44,431 nt of DNA from Gammaproteobacteria bacterium (lineage in GTDB: Bacteria > Pseudomonadota > Gammaproteobacteria > JAJDOJ01): the NCBI GenBank assembly GCA_026984215.1, contig JALSSO010000094.1:1-44431 (forward strand). The letters are read 5' to 3'. The first letter of the stretch is position 1, and every line of letters begins with the position of its first letter. Below, piece after piece: positions 36,625-44,431 of the stretch. The position numbers and the translations under genes are program-made. The notes under the pieces were generated by a model. The model ran no database searches and was not told where the DNA came from. It saw nothing but the letters and a program-made list of their open reading frames with translations.

Positions 36625-37536
36625 GTGTACGTCGGCCGTTACGCCCCCTCCCCCACCGGCCCCCTGCATTTCGGCTCCCTGGTGGCCGCCGTCGGCAGTT
36701 ATCTGGAGGCACGCCGCCAGGGCGGGCGCTGGCTGCTACGCATCGAGGACATCGACCCGCCGCGCGAGAGGCCCGGCGCACGCGATCACATCCTGAGGGC
36801 CCTGGAGGTCTTCGGCTTCCAGTGGGACGGCCCCGTGGTCTTCCAGAGTCGGCGGACCGGGCACTACGAGGCCGCCATCCAGGACCTGCTGGAGCAGGGC
36901 CTGGCCTATCCCTGCGGCTGCAGCCGGGCGTGGCTGCGGGCCCGCGGTCACGGGAGCGTCTATCCAGGCATCTGCCGCCGCGGCACCGCGCCGCATCCCG
37001 AGGGCCACGCCATCCGCGTGCGGACCCACGACGAGCCCATCGGGTTCCACGACCGGCGCTGGGGCCCGTTCGCCCAGCGGCTGGAGCGCGAGGTGGGCGA
37101 CTTCGTCATCCGTCGCCGCGACGGATTCCATGCCTATCAGCTCGCCGTGGTGGTGGACGACGCCGCCCAGGGGGTGACCGAGGTGGTGCGCGGCGAGGAC
37201 CTGTTGGCCTCCACGCCCCGCCAGATCCACTTACAGCGATTGCTCGGCCTGACCACGCCGAGCTATCTGCACCTGCCGCTGGTGCGGGATGCCGAGGGCC
37301 ACAAACTGAGCAAGCAGACCGGGGCCGCGCCCCTGGATCTGGAACGCCCCGCCCGCACCCTCTGGGATGCGCTCGCCTTCCTGGGCCACCGTCCCCCCCA
37401 CGCCCTGCGGGAGGCGCCGGTCCGGGAACTCTGGACCTGGGCCCTCGCCCACTGGGATCCCACACGGATCCCCCCGCCGCGGTGCGCGGTCAGTCCGTCG
37501 GCGATTCCGGTTCCAACCGCAGACACACGGAGTTGA
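36625..37536 (+). CDS. gluQ: Glutamyl-Q tRNA(Asp) synthetase
   Basis: This truncated GluRS paralogue attaches glutamate to queuosine in tRNA-Asp. The 303 residues have the HIGH-like motif [12 protein letters not shown], the zinc site Cys97, Cys99, Tyr113, Cys117 and the KMSKS-like HKLSKQTG. The anticodon-binding domain of full GluRS is absent, as expected. The start is the GTG at 36625, giving the usual [11 protein letters not shown] opening. Its last 47 bp overlap the convergent msrB. Confidence 0.93.
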   Translation: MYVGRYAPSPTGPLHFGSLVAAVGSYLEARRQGGRWLLRIEDIDPPRERPGARDHILRALEVFGFQWDGPVVFQSRRTGHYEAAIQDLLEQGLAYPCGCSRAWLRARGHGSVYPGICRRGTAPHPEGHAIRVRTHDEPIGFHDRRWGPFAQRLEREVGDFVIRRRDGFHAYQLAVVVDDAAQGVTEVVRGEDLLASTPRQIHLQRLLGLTTPSYLHLPLVRDAEGHKLSKQTGAAPLDLERPARTLWDALAFLGHRPPHALREAPVRELWTWALAHWDPTRIPPPRCAVSPSAIPVPTADTRS

Positions 37537-37897
37537 TGCAGTAGCGCATCCCCGTGGGTGGCGGGCCGTCTTCGAAGACGTGGCCCAGATGCGCGTCGCA
37601 GCGCGCGCAGGTCACTTCCACTCGGCGCATCCCATGGCTGGTGTCCTCCTGATAGGCCAAGGCGTCCTCGCGCAGCGGGCGGGTGAAACTGGGCCAGCCG
37701 CTGCCCGAGTCGAACTTGTCCCGGGAAGAAAACAGCGCCGCCCCGCAACACACACAGTGGTACGTGCCCGGGTCGTGGCAGTCCCAATAGGCGCCCGTGA
37801 ATGCCGGTTCGGTGCCTTTCTGGCGACAGACCCGGTATTGTTCCGGCGTCAACCGTGCTTTCCACTCCGCTTCGGTCCGCTTCACACGTTCCACCAT
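37490..37897 (-). CDS. msrB: Peptide-methionine (R)-S-oxide reductase MsrB
   Basis: MsrB repairs R-methionine sulfoxide in proteins. The 135 residues contain the zinc cysteines Cys48/Cys51 (HCVCCG) and Cys97/Cys100 (CARC), the SGSGWPSF signature and the catalytic Cys120 in [17 protein letters not shown] lies before the ATG. There is no MsrA fusion and no export signal, so it is cytoplasmic. It is divergent from the next gene with only 14 bp between start codons. Confidence 0.96.
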   Translation of the reverse strand: MVERVKRTEAEWKARLTPEQYRVCRQKGTEPAFTGAYWDCHDPGTYHCVCCGAALFSSRDKFDSGSGWPSFTRPLREDALAYQEDTSHGMRRVEVTCARCDAHLGHVFEDGPPPTGMRYCINSVCLRLEPESPTD

Positions 37898-37911
37898 CGG
37901 CTCCTCCTCCC

Positions 37912-38862
37912 ATGGTTCTGGTCGCTTCGAGTTTCCGCCCGGCGCCCTGGCTGCGCAACCCCCACCTCCAGACGCTGTGGCCGGTGTGGTTCCACCGGCG
38001 TCGCATGCCGTATCGGCGGGAGCGCCTGGAGCTGCCCGACGGTGATTTTCTGGACCTGGACTGGGGGCCGGAGCGCGCCGGCCCCCTGGTGGTGGTGTTC
38101 CACGGCCTGGAGGGCTCCAGCCATTCCCACTATGCCGTACACCTGATGGCGGCCCTGGCGCGCGCGGGGCTGCAGGGTGTGGTGATGCACTTTCGCGGTT
38201 GCAGCGGCGTACCCAACCGTCTTCCCCGCCGGTACACCGCCGGGGAGACCGGCGACCCCGCCCACGTCCTCGACACGCTCGCACGGCGCTTTCCGGGGCG
38301 GCCGTTGTACGCCGTGGGCTTTTCGTTGGGCGGCAATGTGCTGCTGCGCCTGCTCGGCGAGCAACGATACCCGGTCGCCCTGGCCGGGGCGGCCGCCGTC
38401 TCGGTGCCCTTCGACCTGGGGCGGTGCTCGCGGCGCCTGCAGACCGGTTTCTCCCGCATCTACGACCGTTATCTGGTGGGCAAACTGCGCCGGGCCTTGC
38501 TCGCGCGCGTGGACGAGCCGGGCTTTCCCATCGGCCGGGAGACGCTCTCGGCGTGCCGCGATCTCAGAACGTTCGACGACCGGGTCACCGCCCCCTTGCA
38601 CGGATACCGGGACGCGGATCACTACTACCGCTCGGCCAGCTCGCGCCCCGTGCTCGGCCGGATCCGCCTGCCCACCCTGATCGTGCATGCGCGGGACGAT
38701 CCGTTCATGTTTCCCGATGTGATCCCCACGCCCCGGGAACTCGCCCCTGCGGTGCGTCTCGAACTGTCCGCCCAGGGCGGACACGTGGGCTTCGTCGAAG
38801 GCGCGGGCCGCCGATGGCTGGAACCCCGCCTGCTGCGCTGGCTGCAGGAAGCGGCTATTTGA
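37912..38862 (+). CDS. Alpha/beta hydrolase, YheT/EMB8 family
   Basis: The 316 residues begin with the family pattern [17 protein letters not shown] and have [11 protein letters not shown] (oxyanion region), the nucleophile elbow [10 protein letters not shown] (Ser138), the acid in VHARDDPFM and the histidine in GGHVGFVEG. YheT-type proteins are predicted esterases with no firm substrate. The start at 37912 is needed for the conserved N-terminus. Its 3' end overlaps the next, convergent gene by 8 bp. Confidence 0.87.
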   Translation: MVLVASSFRPAPWLRNPHLQTLWPVWFHRRRMPYRRERLELPDGDFLDLDWGPERAGPLVVVFHGLEGSSHSHYAVHLMAALARAGLQGVVMHFRGCSGVPNRLPRRYTAGETGDPAHVLDTLARRFPGRPLYAVGFSLGGNVLLRLLGEQRYPVALAGAAAVSVPFDLGRCSRRLQTGFSRIYDRYLVGKLRRALLARVDEPGFPIGRETLSACRDLRTFDDRVTAPLHGYRDADHYYRSASSRPVLGRIRLPTLIVHARDDPFMFPDVIPTPRELAPAVRLELSAQGGHVGFVEGAGRRWLEPRLLRWLQEAAI

Positions 38863-39274
38863 TCGGCATGGGCTCTCGAATGGCCGGCTCCACGCGACCG
38901 TTCATGAGCACCGCGAAATAGCGCACCGGGGGACCCGTGCGGCTCTCCACCCGGGCGCGCACGAGGTAGTACCAGCGTCCGGCGCGGTGCGGGATGGGCT
39001 TGAGCTCGATCTCCTCCACCCGGATCGCGTCCACCCGCGGGTCCGACTCGGCCCAGCGTTCGAGCGCATCGACCACCCCCCCGATCTCCAGCGGGGGCGC
39101 CCCCCGACCGGGATCCCAGCTCGGAGCGGCATCGATGTCCTGCTCGTTGCCGTAGACCACCAACCTGGCGTCGTCCATCTGTTCGACGATCTCCAGGGGC
39201 CATGGCCCCGCCACGGCAATGGCCACCCGGGCCGTGAACAGGAACAGGAGCGAAAGGGGCAGCGGGTGGCGCAT
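38855..39274 (-). CDS. Exported hypothetical protein
   Basis: I do not recognise a family. The 139 residues start with a clear Sec signal (LPLSLLFLFTARVAIAVA, cleaved near AG-PWPLE). The mature part is a mixed alpha/beta domain with a central GRWYYLVRARVESRTGPPVRYFAVLMNG, which reads as adjacent beta strands, and ends REPMPIK. No cysteine or catalytic motif is evident. It converges on the YheT-type gene with an 8-bp overlap. Confidence 0.7.
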   Translation of the reverse strand: MRHPLPLSLLFLFTARVAIAVAGPWPLEIVEQMDDARLVVYGNEQDIDAAPSWDPGRGAPPLEIGGVVDALERWAESDPRVDAIRVEEIELKPIPHRAGRWYYLVRARVESRTGPPVRYFAVLMNGRVEPAIREPMPIK

Positions 39275-39388
39275 GGACTCGATCTCCCGAACGGTGATGC
39301 TGGCTGGAATCCGCAGTATAACAGCCCATCATCATATACTGATCATCAATGACTTGCACCCGCCCCATGCGGTGGCCACACTGTGCGT

Positions 39389-40333
39389 ATGGCCCATGCA
39401 TCCGCGACCGAGCCCGCCGTGTTGGACCCCGAGGCCGGGGCGGTCGGTGTGGCGTTGGGCAGTGGCTCGGCCCGGGGGCTCGCCCACATCGGCGTGGTCC
39501 GGGCCTTGCAAGAGCGGGGCTTCCGCATCGGGTGGGTCGCGGGCACGAGCATCGGCGCCCTGGTGGGGGCGGTGCTGGCCGCCGGCCGCCTGGATCAGCT
39601 GGAATCGAGCTATCTCGGTTTCGATTGGAAGGACGTGGCGGCCTTGCTGGACGTGGTCTTTCCGCGCTCCGGGCTCATCGACGGACGCAAGGTGGCCGAG
39701 TTCGTGCGCGCCCATCTGCACACCGATCTCATCGAGCACCTGGGCCTGCCGTTTGCCGCCGTGGCCACCGATGTCTACACGGCCGAGGAGGTGGTCATCG
39801 CCCACGGCGACGTAATCGATGCCGTGCGCGCGAGCATCGCGGTGCCTGGAATCTTCACCCCGGTGCGCCGGTCCGGCCGGCTCCTGGTCGATGGCGGACT
39901 GGTGAACCCCGTTCCGGTGAGCGTGGTGCGCGCCATGGGGGCGACCCGTGTCATCGCGGTGGATTTGAACGAGCACGTGGTGCAGACGCGCCTGGGCAAG
40001 GCCCGCCGCCCACGGCCCGCGCAAGACCGGTCCGGAGACTTCCTCGGGCGGCTGCTCCAGGCCCTGGGCGGGGAACAGGCCGAGGCCCTGCGTCAGTTTC
40101 GCCGCTGGACCGAGCAGAACGACACGCCCGGCATCTTCGAGCTGCTGCTGTCGGCCTACAACATCATGGAGGCACAGATCACGCGCATGCGCCTGCAGGC
40201 CTCCCCGCCGGATCTGGTGATCCGTCCCCGGGTGGCCGAGTTTCGGTTCCTCGACTACCACCGCGCCGCGGAGATCATCGACCGGGGCTATGCCGCGGCA
40301 CGCCAGGCCCTGCGGGCACACGCCGTGATGTGA
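39389..40333 (+). CDS. Patatin-like phospholipase (RssA type)
   Basis: The 314 residues have the patatin core: the glycine-rich oxyanion loop GSGSARGLAHIGV, the nucleophile elbow VAGTSIGAL (Ser54) and the Asp of the dyad in LLVDGGLVNP (Asp168). These enzymes cleave acyl chains from lipids. An in-frame GTG at 39383 is an alternative start. The stop overlaps a possible GTG start of the ion channel gene (GTGA at 40330), so the genes are co-transcribed. Confidence 0.9.
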   Translation: MAHASATEPAVLDPEAGAVGVALGSGSARGLAHIGVVRALQERGFRIGWVAGTSIGALVGAVLAAGRLDQLESSYLGFDWKDVAALLDVVFPRSGLIDGRKVAEFVRAHLHTDLIEHLGLPFAAVATDVYTAEEVVIAHGDVIDAVRASIAVPGIFTPVRRSGRLLVDGGLVNPVPVSVVRAMGATRVIAVDLNEHVVQTRLGKARRPRPAQDRSGDFLGRLLQALGGEQAEALRQFRRWTEQNDTPGIFELLLSAYNIMEAQITRMRLQASPPDLVIRPRVAEFRFLDYHRAAEIIDRGYAAARQALRAHAVM

Positions 40334-40341
40334 GGTCTTCC

Positions 40342-41223
40342 GTGCGGATTCCACCCATCACGGTGATCCTCGGCGTGGCCGGGGTGGCGCCCGACGAACG
40401 CCCCCTGGCCCGCAAGGTGGGCAAATGGTTCGAGGCGCCCATGCTGGTCCTGGCCGCCTGGCTGGCGGTGGACTGGTACCTGGACGTCAAGCGGATCTAC
40501 CCCCCGGGGGTGGCGCAGCTCACCAACTTCGCCGTCTGGGGTTTCTTCCTGGCCGAGACCCTGACGCTCACGGCCCTGGTGGAACGCAAGGGCCGCTACC
40601 TGCTGACCAACTGGCTCAACCTGGTGATCATCGTCGCCAGCGCCTCGGTCATCTGGGGCGAGGCGTCCTATGCCGGCATCCTGCGTTCCCTGCGCCTCGT
40701 GGTGATCTTTCCCCTGCTCATCGGCATCTCGCCTACCCTGCGCAAGCTGCTCGCCCGCAACCACTTCGGTCTCACGTTGCTGGTGGCCTTCTTCGTGGTG
40801 GCCCTGGCCGGCTTGTTCATGGCCGGGCTCGACCCGGGCATCGAATCGGTATGGGACGGACTCTGGTGGGCCTGGGTGACCGTGAGCACCGTGGGCTACG
40901 GCGACGTGGTCCCGAGCTCGCCCGCGGGACGGATCTTCGGCAGCGTGCTCATCCTTTTGGGCGTGGGGCTGTTCTCGCTGGTCACGGCCAACATCTCGGC
41001 CTACTTCGTCTCTCAGGAGGAGGAGAAGGTCAAGGAGGAGGAGGCCCGGCTGCGTCAGGAACAGCAGGCCACCCGGGAACAGATGGAATACCTGGAGCGC
41101 CGGCTACGCCGAGTGGAGACCCTGCTGGCCTCCATCGACCGACGCCTGGGCGAAAAGCCGCGCAGACCGAGACGCGCGGAACGTTCCGGCGGGCGGTTTC
41201 CGCCCCGCGGGCGCGACGCTTGA
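40342..41223 (+). CDS. Voltage-gated-type potassium channel (6-TM ion transporter)
   Basis: The 293 residues have six hydrophobic segments, a modest S4-like stretch (GILRSLRLVVIFPLLIG) and a pore loop with the potassium filter TVSTVGYGDVVPSS. The C-terminal 70 residues are a strongly charged coiled coil (SQEEEKVKEEEARLRQEQQ), likely for tetramer assembly. I chose the GTG at 40342, preceded by GAGG at good distance; the GTG at 40330, overlapping the patatin stop, is an alternative. TrkH follows after four bases, so both take part in potassium handling. Confidence 0.87.
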   Translation: MRIPPITVILGVAGVAPDERPLARKVGKWFEAPMLVLAAWLAVDWYLDVKRIYPPGVAQLTNFAVWGFFLAETLTLTALVERKGRYLLTNWLNLVIIVASASVIWGEASYAGILRSLRLVVIFPLLIGISPTLRKLLARNHFGLTLLVAFFVVALAGLFMAGLDPGIESVWDGLWWAWVTVSTVGYGDVVPSSPAGRIFGSVLILLGVGLFSLVTANISAYFVSQEEEKVKEEEARLRQEQQATREQMEYLERRLRRVETLLASIDRRLGEKPRRPRRAERSGGRFPPRGRDA

Positions 41224-41227
41224 TTCC

Positions 41228-42691
41228 ATGCCCGGCGTCACCCGCCACCGCAGGATGGCGGCCGTGTTGCGGCTGGTGGGGGTGTTCTGCATCGTGTTCA
41301 GTCTGTCGATGCTGCCCCCCCTGGCGGTGTCCCTGTGGTACGGGGACGGCGAGGTACGGCACTTCCTCCTCTCGCTCGGGATCATCTTCCTGACGGGCGT
41401 CACGCTCTGGGCGCCGGGGCGGCTGGCCCCGCCCGAACTACGGCGCCGCGACGGGTTTCTGGTGGTGGCCCTGTTCTGGACGGTATTGAGCGCCCTGGGG
41501 GCGCTGCCCTTCATCCTGGGGCCACACGTGGATTTCGTCGATGCCTTGTTCGAGGCCGCCTCGGGTTTCACCACCACGGGGGCCACGGTGCTCACCGGCC
41601 TCGACACCCTGCCCCGCTCGGTGCTCTTCTATCGGCAGGAGCTCCAGTGGTTCGGCGGCATGGGACTCATCGTGCTGGCGGTGGCGGTGCTGCCCGCGCT
41701 GGGGGTGGGCGGCATGCAGCTCTACCGCGCCGAAGTCCCCGGCCCCATGAAGGAGGACAAACTCACCCCACGCCTGCGCCAGACCGCCCAGGCCCTGTGG
41801 CTGATCTACCTGGGACTGACCGCCGCCTGCGCTCTGGGCTTCTGGTTCGCCGGCATGTCGGTGTTCGACGCCGTGGCCCACAGCATGGCCACCCTGTCCA
41901 CCGGCGGCTTCTCCACCCACGACGCGAGCATCGGCTACTTCCACAGCCCGGCGGTCGAAGCGGTGGCCATCGTCTTCATGCTGGCCGGCGGCATCAATTT
42001 CGCCGTCCACTTCCTGGCCCTGCACCGGCGCAGCCTGCATCCCTATTGGCAGGATGTGGAGGTGCGCGCCTTTCTGCTCTTCGTGGCGGCGGCGATCGGC
42101 GTGTGCACCCTGGCCCTGAAAGCTTACGGATTCTACGACTTCGGAGCGGCCCTGCGCTACGCCGCTTTCGAAGCGGTCTCGGTGATCACCAGCACGGGAT
42201 TCGGCACAGCGGATTTCTCCGCCTGGCCGGCGTTCCTCCCGGTGCTCCTGATCTTCGTCAGCTTCGTGGGGGGCTGTGGCGGATCCACCGCCGGAGGCAT
42301 GAAGGTGATGCGTGTGCTGGTGCTGGTCTACGAAGGCCTGCGCGAGGTCCGGCGCCTGGTCCATCCCCGCGCGCACATGGCCCTGCGCCTCGGTCATCGC
42401 GTGGTCGATCAGCGCGTGGCTCAGAACATCTGGGGGTTTTTCGCCGTCTACATCGCCACCTTCGCCGCACTCATGCTGGCGATGATGCTCACCGGGCTCG
42501 ATCAGGCCACCGCGTTTTCCGCCGTGGCCACCTGCATGAACAATCTGGGACCGGGGCTGGGCGAGGTGGCCTACGACTTCGCGGGGGTGCCGGACGCCGC
42601 CAAGGCGATCGCGGTGTTCGCCATGCTGGCCGGCCGGCTGGAGGTCTTCACGCTGCTCGTGCTGCTCACACCGGAATACTGGAAAGAGTAG
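41228..42691 (+). CDS. trkH: Trk potassium uptake protein, TrkH family
   Basis: This is the membrane subunit of the Trk K+ uptake system, 487 residues with four M1-P-M2 repeats. The P-loops are visible as ASGFTTTGATVL, TLSTGGFSTHDAS, SVITSTGFGTADF and TCMNNLGPGLGEV, each with the filter glycine. FVGGCGGSTAGGMKVMR and GRLEVFTLLVLL match TrkH/TrkG. The regulatory subunit TrkA is not in the window. It begins four bases after the channel gene. Confidence 0.95.
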   Translation: MPGVTRHRRMAAVLRLVGVFCIVFSLSMLPPLAVSLWYGDGEVRHFLLSLGIIFLTGVTLWAPGRLAPPELRRRDGFLVVALFWTVLSALGALPFILGPHVDFVDALFEAASGFTTTGATVLTGLDTLPRSVLFYRQELQWFGGMGLIVLAVAVLPALGVGGMQLYRAEVPGPMKEDKLTPRLRQTAQALWLIYLGLTAACALGFWFAGMSVFDAVAHSMATLSTGGFSTHDASIGYFHSPAVEAVAIVFMLAGGINFAVHFLALHRRSLHPYWQDVEVRAFLLFVAAAIGVCTLALKAYGFYDFGAALRYAAFEAVSVITSTGFGTADFSAWPAFLPVLLIFVSFVGGCGGSTAGGMKVMRVLVLVYEGLREVRRLVHPRAHMALRLGHRVVDQRVAQNIWGFFAVYIATFAALMLAMMLTGLDQATAFSAVATCMNNLGPGLGEVAYDFAGVPDAAKAIAVFAMLAGRLEVFTLLVLLTPEYWKE

Positions 42692-42900
42692 CCGGGGCCC
42701 CTGCCGCATCGCATCCGGCGCCGCGGGGCCTGGAAGGAACGCATCGATGCACTCCAACGGGGGCGGCCCCAACCCCACAGATCATGTGTTAGAATATTGC
42801 GCTTTTCTGAATTGTCTCCCGTCCGCGGGCACCTGCACCGCGGGCAGGCGGGGGTGTGTCCGCCGGACGCCGTCCCCGCCGCGGCCGAAGAGGAGTCCCC
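42692..42900 (+). promoter_or_regulatory. Leader region of the sulfate permease gene
   Basis: This 209-bp gap holds a TTAGAATATT stretch (-10-like hexamer TAGAAT at 42790-42795) without a convincing -35. A 9-bp direct repeat, CCGCGGGCA, occurs twice in the leader, and the ribosome-binding site AGAGGAG lies just before the ATG at 42901. It indicates a separate transcription start for the permease gene. Confidence 0.4.
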
Positions 42901-44431
42901 ATGCCAGAAACACACCGTCTCGCCCGTTTCCTGCCGTTTCTCACCTGGCTGCCCCTGCTCAACCGCAACACCCTGCGCGACGATTTCCTCGCCGGGCTCA
43001 CGGGGGCCATCGTGGTCCTGCCCCAGGGGGTGGCCTTCGCCACCATCGCCGGCATGCCACCGGAATACGGTCTCTACGCGGGGATGGTGCCGGCCATCGT
43101 GGCGGCCTTGTTCGGTTCGTCCTGGCATCTGGTCTCGGGGCCCACCACGGCGGCCTCGGTGGTGCTGTTCTCGGCCTTGAGCGCACTGGCCGAACCCGGC
43201 AGCATGGATTACGTGAAACTCGCGCTCACCCTGACCTTCATGGTGGGCGTGATCGAGCTGGTGCTGGGCCTGGCGCGCATGGGGGCACTGGTCAACTTCA
43301 TCTCGCACTCGGTGATCGTCGGCTTCACGGCGGGTGCGGCCATCATCATCGCCAGTAAACAGCTCAAGCATTTCTTCGGTGTGGAGATCCCCCGGGGGGG
43401 ACACCTGCACGAGATCCTGATCCATTTCGGCCATCAGGTGGACGCCATCAACCCCTACGTCACGGCGGTCAGCGTGTTCACGCTGGCGAGCGGGATCCTG
43501 GTCAAGCGGTTCCTGCCGCGCTGGCCCTATATGATCGTGGCCATGGTGGGCGGGTCGGTGTTCGCTTGGTTGCTCGGGCTCTGGTTCGGCGGGGAAGGCG
43601 GCGAAGCCGCCCTGGGGATCCGCACCGTGGGCGCCCTGCCGCAGAGCCTGCCCCCGTTGTCGCACCCCGAATTCGACATGGACGCCATCCGGCACCTGGC
43701 CCCCTCGGTGGTCGCGGTGACCCTGTTCGCCCTGACCGAGGCAGTGTCCATCGCCCGTTCCATCGGGATCCGTACCGGCCAGCGCGTGGATGGCAACCAG
43801 GAGTTCATCGGCCAGGGCCTGTCCAACATCGCCGGCAGCTTCTTCTCCGGCTACGTGGCCACCGGCTCGTTCAACCGCAGCGCGCTGAACTTCCAGGCCG
43901 GCGCCAAGACGCCGCTGGCGGCGGTGTTCGCCGGCTCCCTGCTGATGTTCATCGTCTTGCTGGTGGCCCCTTGGGCGGCCTGGCTGCCCAACGCGGCCAT
44001 GGCCGGCATCCTGTTCATGGTGGCCTGGGGGCTCATCGACTTCAAGGAGATCGGCCATATCATCAAGGCCGACCGGCAGGAGACCGCCGTGCTTGCGGTG
44101 ACCTTCTTCAGCGCGCTGTTCCTGGAGCTGGAGCTGGCGATTTTCCTCGGCGTGATGCTGTCGCTGATCCTATACCTGATGCGCGTCTCGCGCCCCAAGA
44201 TCCGGGTCCGCGTCCCCGATCCACGCCTGCACAAACGCGCCTTCTCCAGCGCCGAGGACCTTCCCGAATGTCCGCAGCTCAAGTTCCTGCGCATCGACGG
44301 TTCTCTGTTCTTCGGCTCGGTCTCCCATGTGGAGGAGATGTTCGCCCGGGTGCGTGAACAATGCCCCGACCAGAAACATCTCGCACTGATCTGCAGCGGC
44401 ATCAACTTCGCCGATCTCGCCGGGGTGGAGG
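42901..44431 (+). CDS. SulP-family anion (sulfate) permease, 3' end outside the window
   Basis: The frame is open from the ATG at 42901 to the window edge, giving 510 visible residues. AGAGGAG precedes the start. It has the SulP transport core: GAIVVLPQGVAFATIAGMPP, YGLYAGMVPAIVAALFGSS, the GPTTAAS motif, VGFTAGAAIIIASKQLKHFFG and the later ATGSFNRSALNFQAGAKTPL. From about residue 460 a cytoplasmic STAS domain begins (LKFLRIDGSLFFGSV) and is cut by the end of the window. Substrates in the family include sulfate, bicarbonate and molybdate; sulfate is the usual guess. Confidence 0.9.
   Translation, partial: MPETHRLARFLPFLTWLPLLNRNTLRDDFLAGLTGAIVVLPQGVAFATIAGMPPEYGLYAGMVPAIVAALFGSSWHLVSGPTTAASVVLFSALSALAEPGSMDYVKLALTLTFMVGVIELVLGLARMGALVNFISHSVIVGFTAGAAIIIASKQLKHFFGVEIPRGGHLHEILIHFGHQVDAINPYVTAVSVFTLASGILVKRFLPRWPYMIVAMVGGSVFAWLLGLWFGGEGGEAALGIRTVGALPQSLPPLSHPEFDMDAIRHLAPSVVAVTLFALTEAVSIARSIGIRTGQRVDGNQEFIGQGLSNIAGSFFSGYVATGSFNRSALNFQAGAKTPLAAVFAGSLLMFIVLLVAPWAAWLPNAAMAGILFMVAWGLIDFKEIGHIIKADRQETAVLAVTFFSALFLELELAIFLGVMLSLILYLMRVSRPKIRVRVPDPRLHKRAFSSAEDLPECPQLKFLRIDGSLFFGSVSHVEEMFARVREQCPDQKHLALICSGINFADLAGVE

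Noticed and set aside
42797-43180. Short open frame of 127 codons at the start of the sulfate permease region
   Set aside because: Its translation lacks protein character. The overlapping frame from ATG 42901 encodes a complete SulP transport core and stays open to the window end.

Overview
This window is GC-rich chromosomal DNA with conserved gene neighbourhoods typical of Gammaproteobacteria: clpS-clpA, nudJ-mnmA-hflD, guaB-guaA-tadA beside mltF, and dksA-gluQ. A CbbY-type phosphatase, a SoxXA-binding-like periplasmic protein, several c-type cytochrome genes, an NAD-linked formate dehydrogenase, a TauE/SafE permease and a SulP permease suggest an autotrophic, probably sulfur-oxidising member (Chromatiales/Ectothiorhodospiraceae-like). 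That lineage is an inference; the window has no rRNA to test it. All coding functions are read from motifs, without database searches.

Layout. 1-600: tRNA-Ser(CGA) on the minus strand with its terminator, and a broken tandem copy of its 5' half lying between the gene and its likely promoter. 601-5240: an unknown small gene and a two-subunit formate dehydrogenase. 5277-5351: a 24-residue membrane micropeptide gene. 5601-6509: a uracil-DNA-glycosylase-like protein and tRNA-Arg(ACG). 6547-10685 (minus): an isoquinoline-1-oxidoreductase-type molybdenum hydroxylase (small and large subunits) with its XdhC and MobA-like maturation factors. 10809-13628: a lipase-like lipoprotein and a NodIJ-type ABC exporter. 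13751-16413 (minus): clpA and clpS. 16595-19454: nudJ, mnmA, hflD and a DUF3365 haem protein.

19735-24065 is the most interesting part. OxyR (with both redox cysteines) is divergent from a small exported protein of unknown function. Beyond that lie a di-haem peroxidase, a Tat-exported metallophosphoesterase and a mono-haem cytochrome c in one operon. Two OxyR-type operators sit directly beside -35 elements with identical geometry, one before the small-protein gene and one before the peroxidase operon. This reads as a peroxide-inducible periplasmic module. A miniature inverted-repeat element is inserted at the stop codon of the small gene.

24161-31172: mltF, tadA, guaA, guaB, a SoxK-like protein and xseA. 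31324-35968: a TauE/SafE permease, then a translationally coupled glycosyltransferase / DUF2334 deacetylase-like / flippase-like trio, and cbbY. 36143-39274: dksA, gluQ, msrB, a YheT-type hydrolase and an exported unknown. 39389-44431: a patatin-like phospholipase, a voltage-gated-type potassium channel and TrkH in tight succession, then a SulP sulfate permease that runs off the end of the window.
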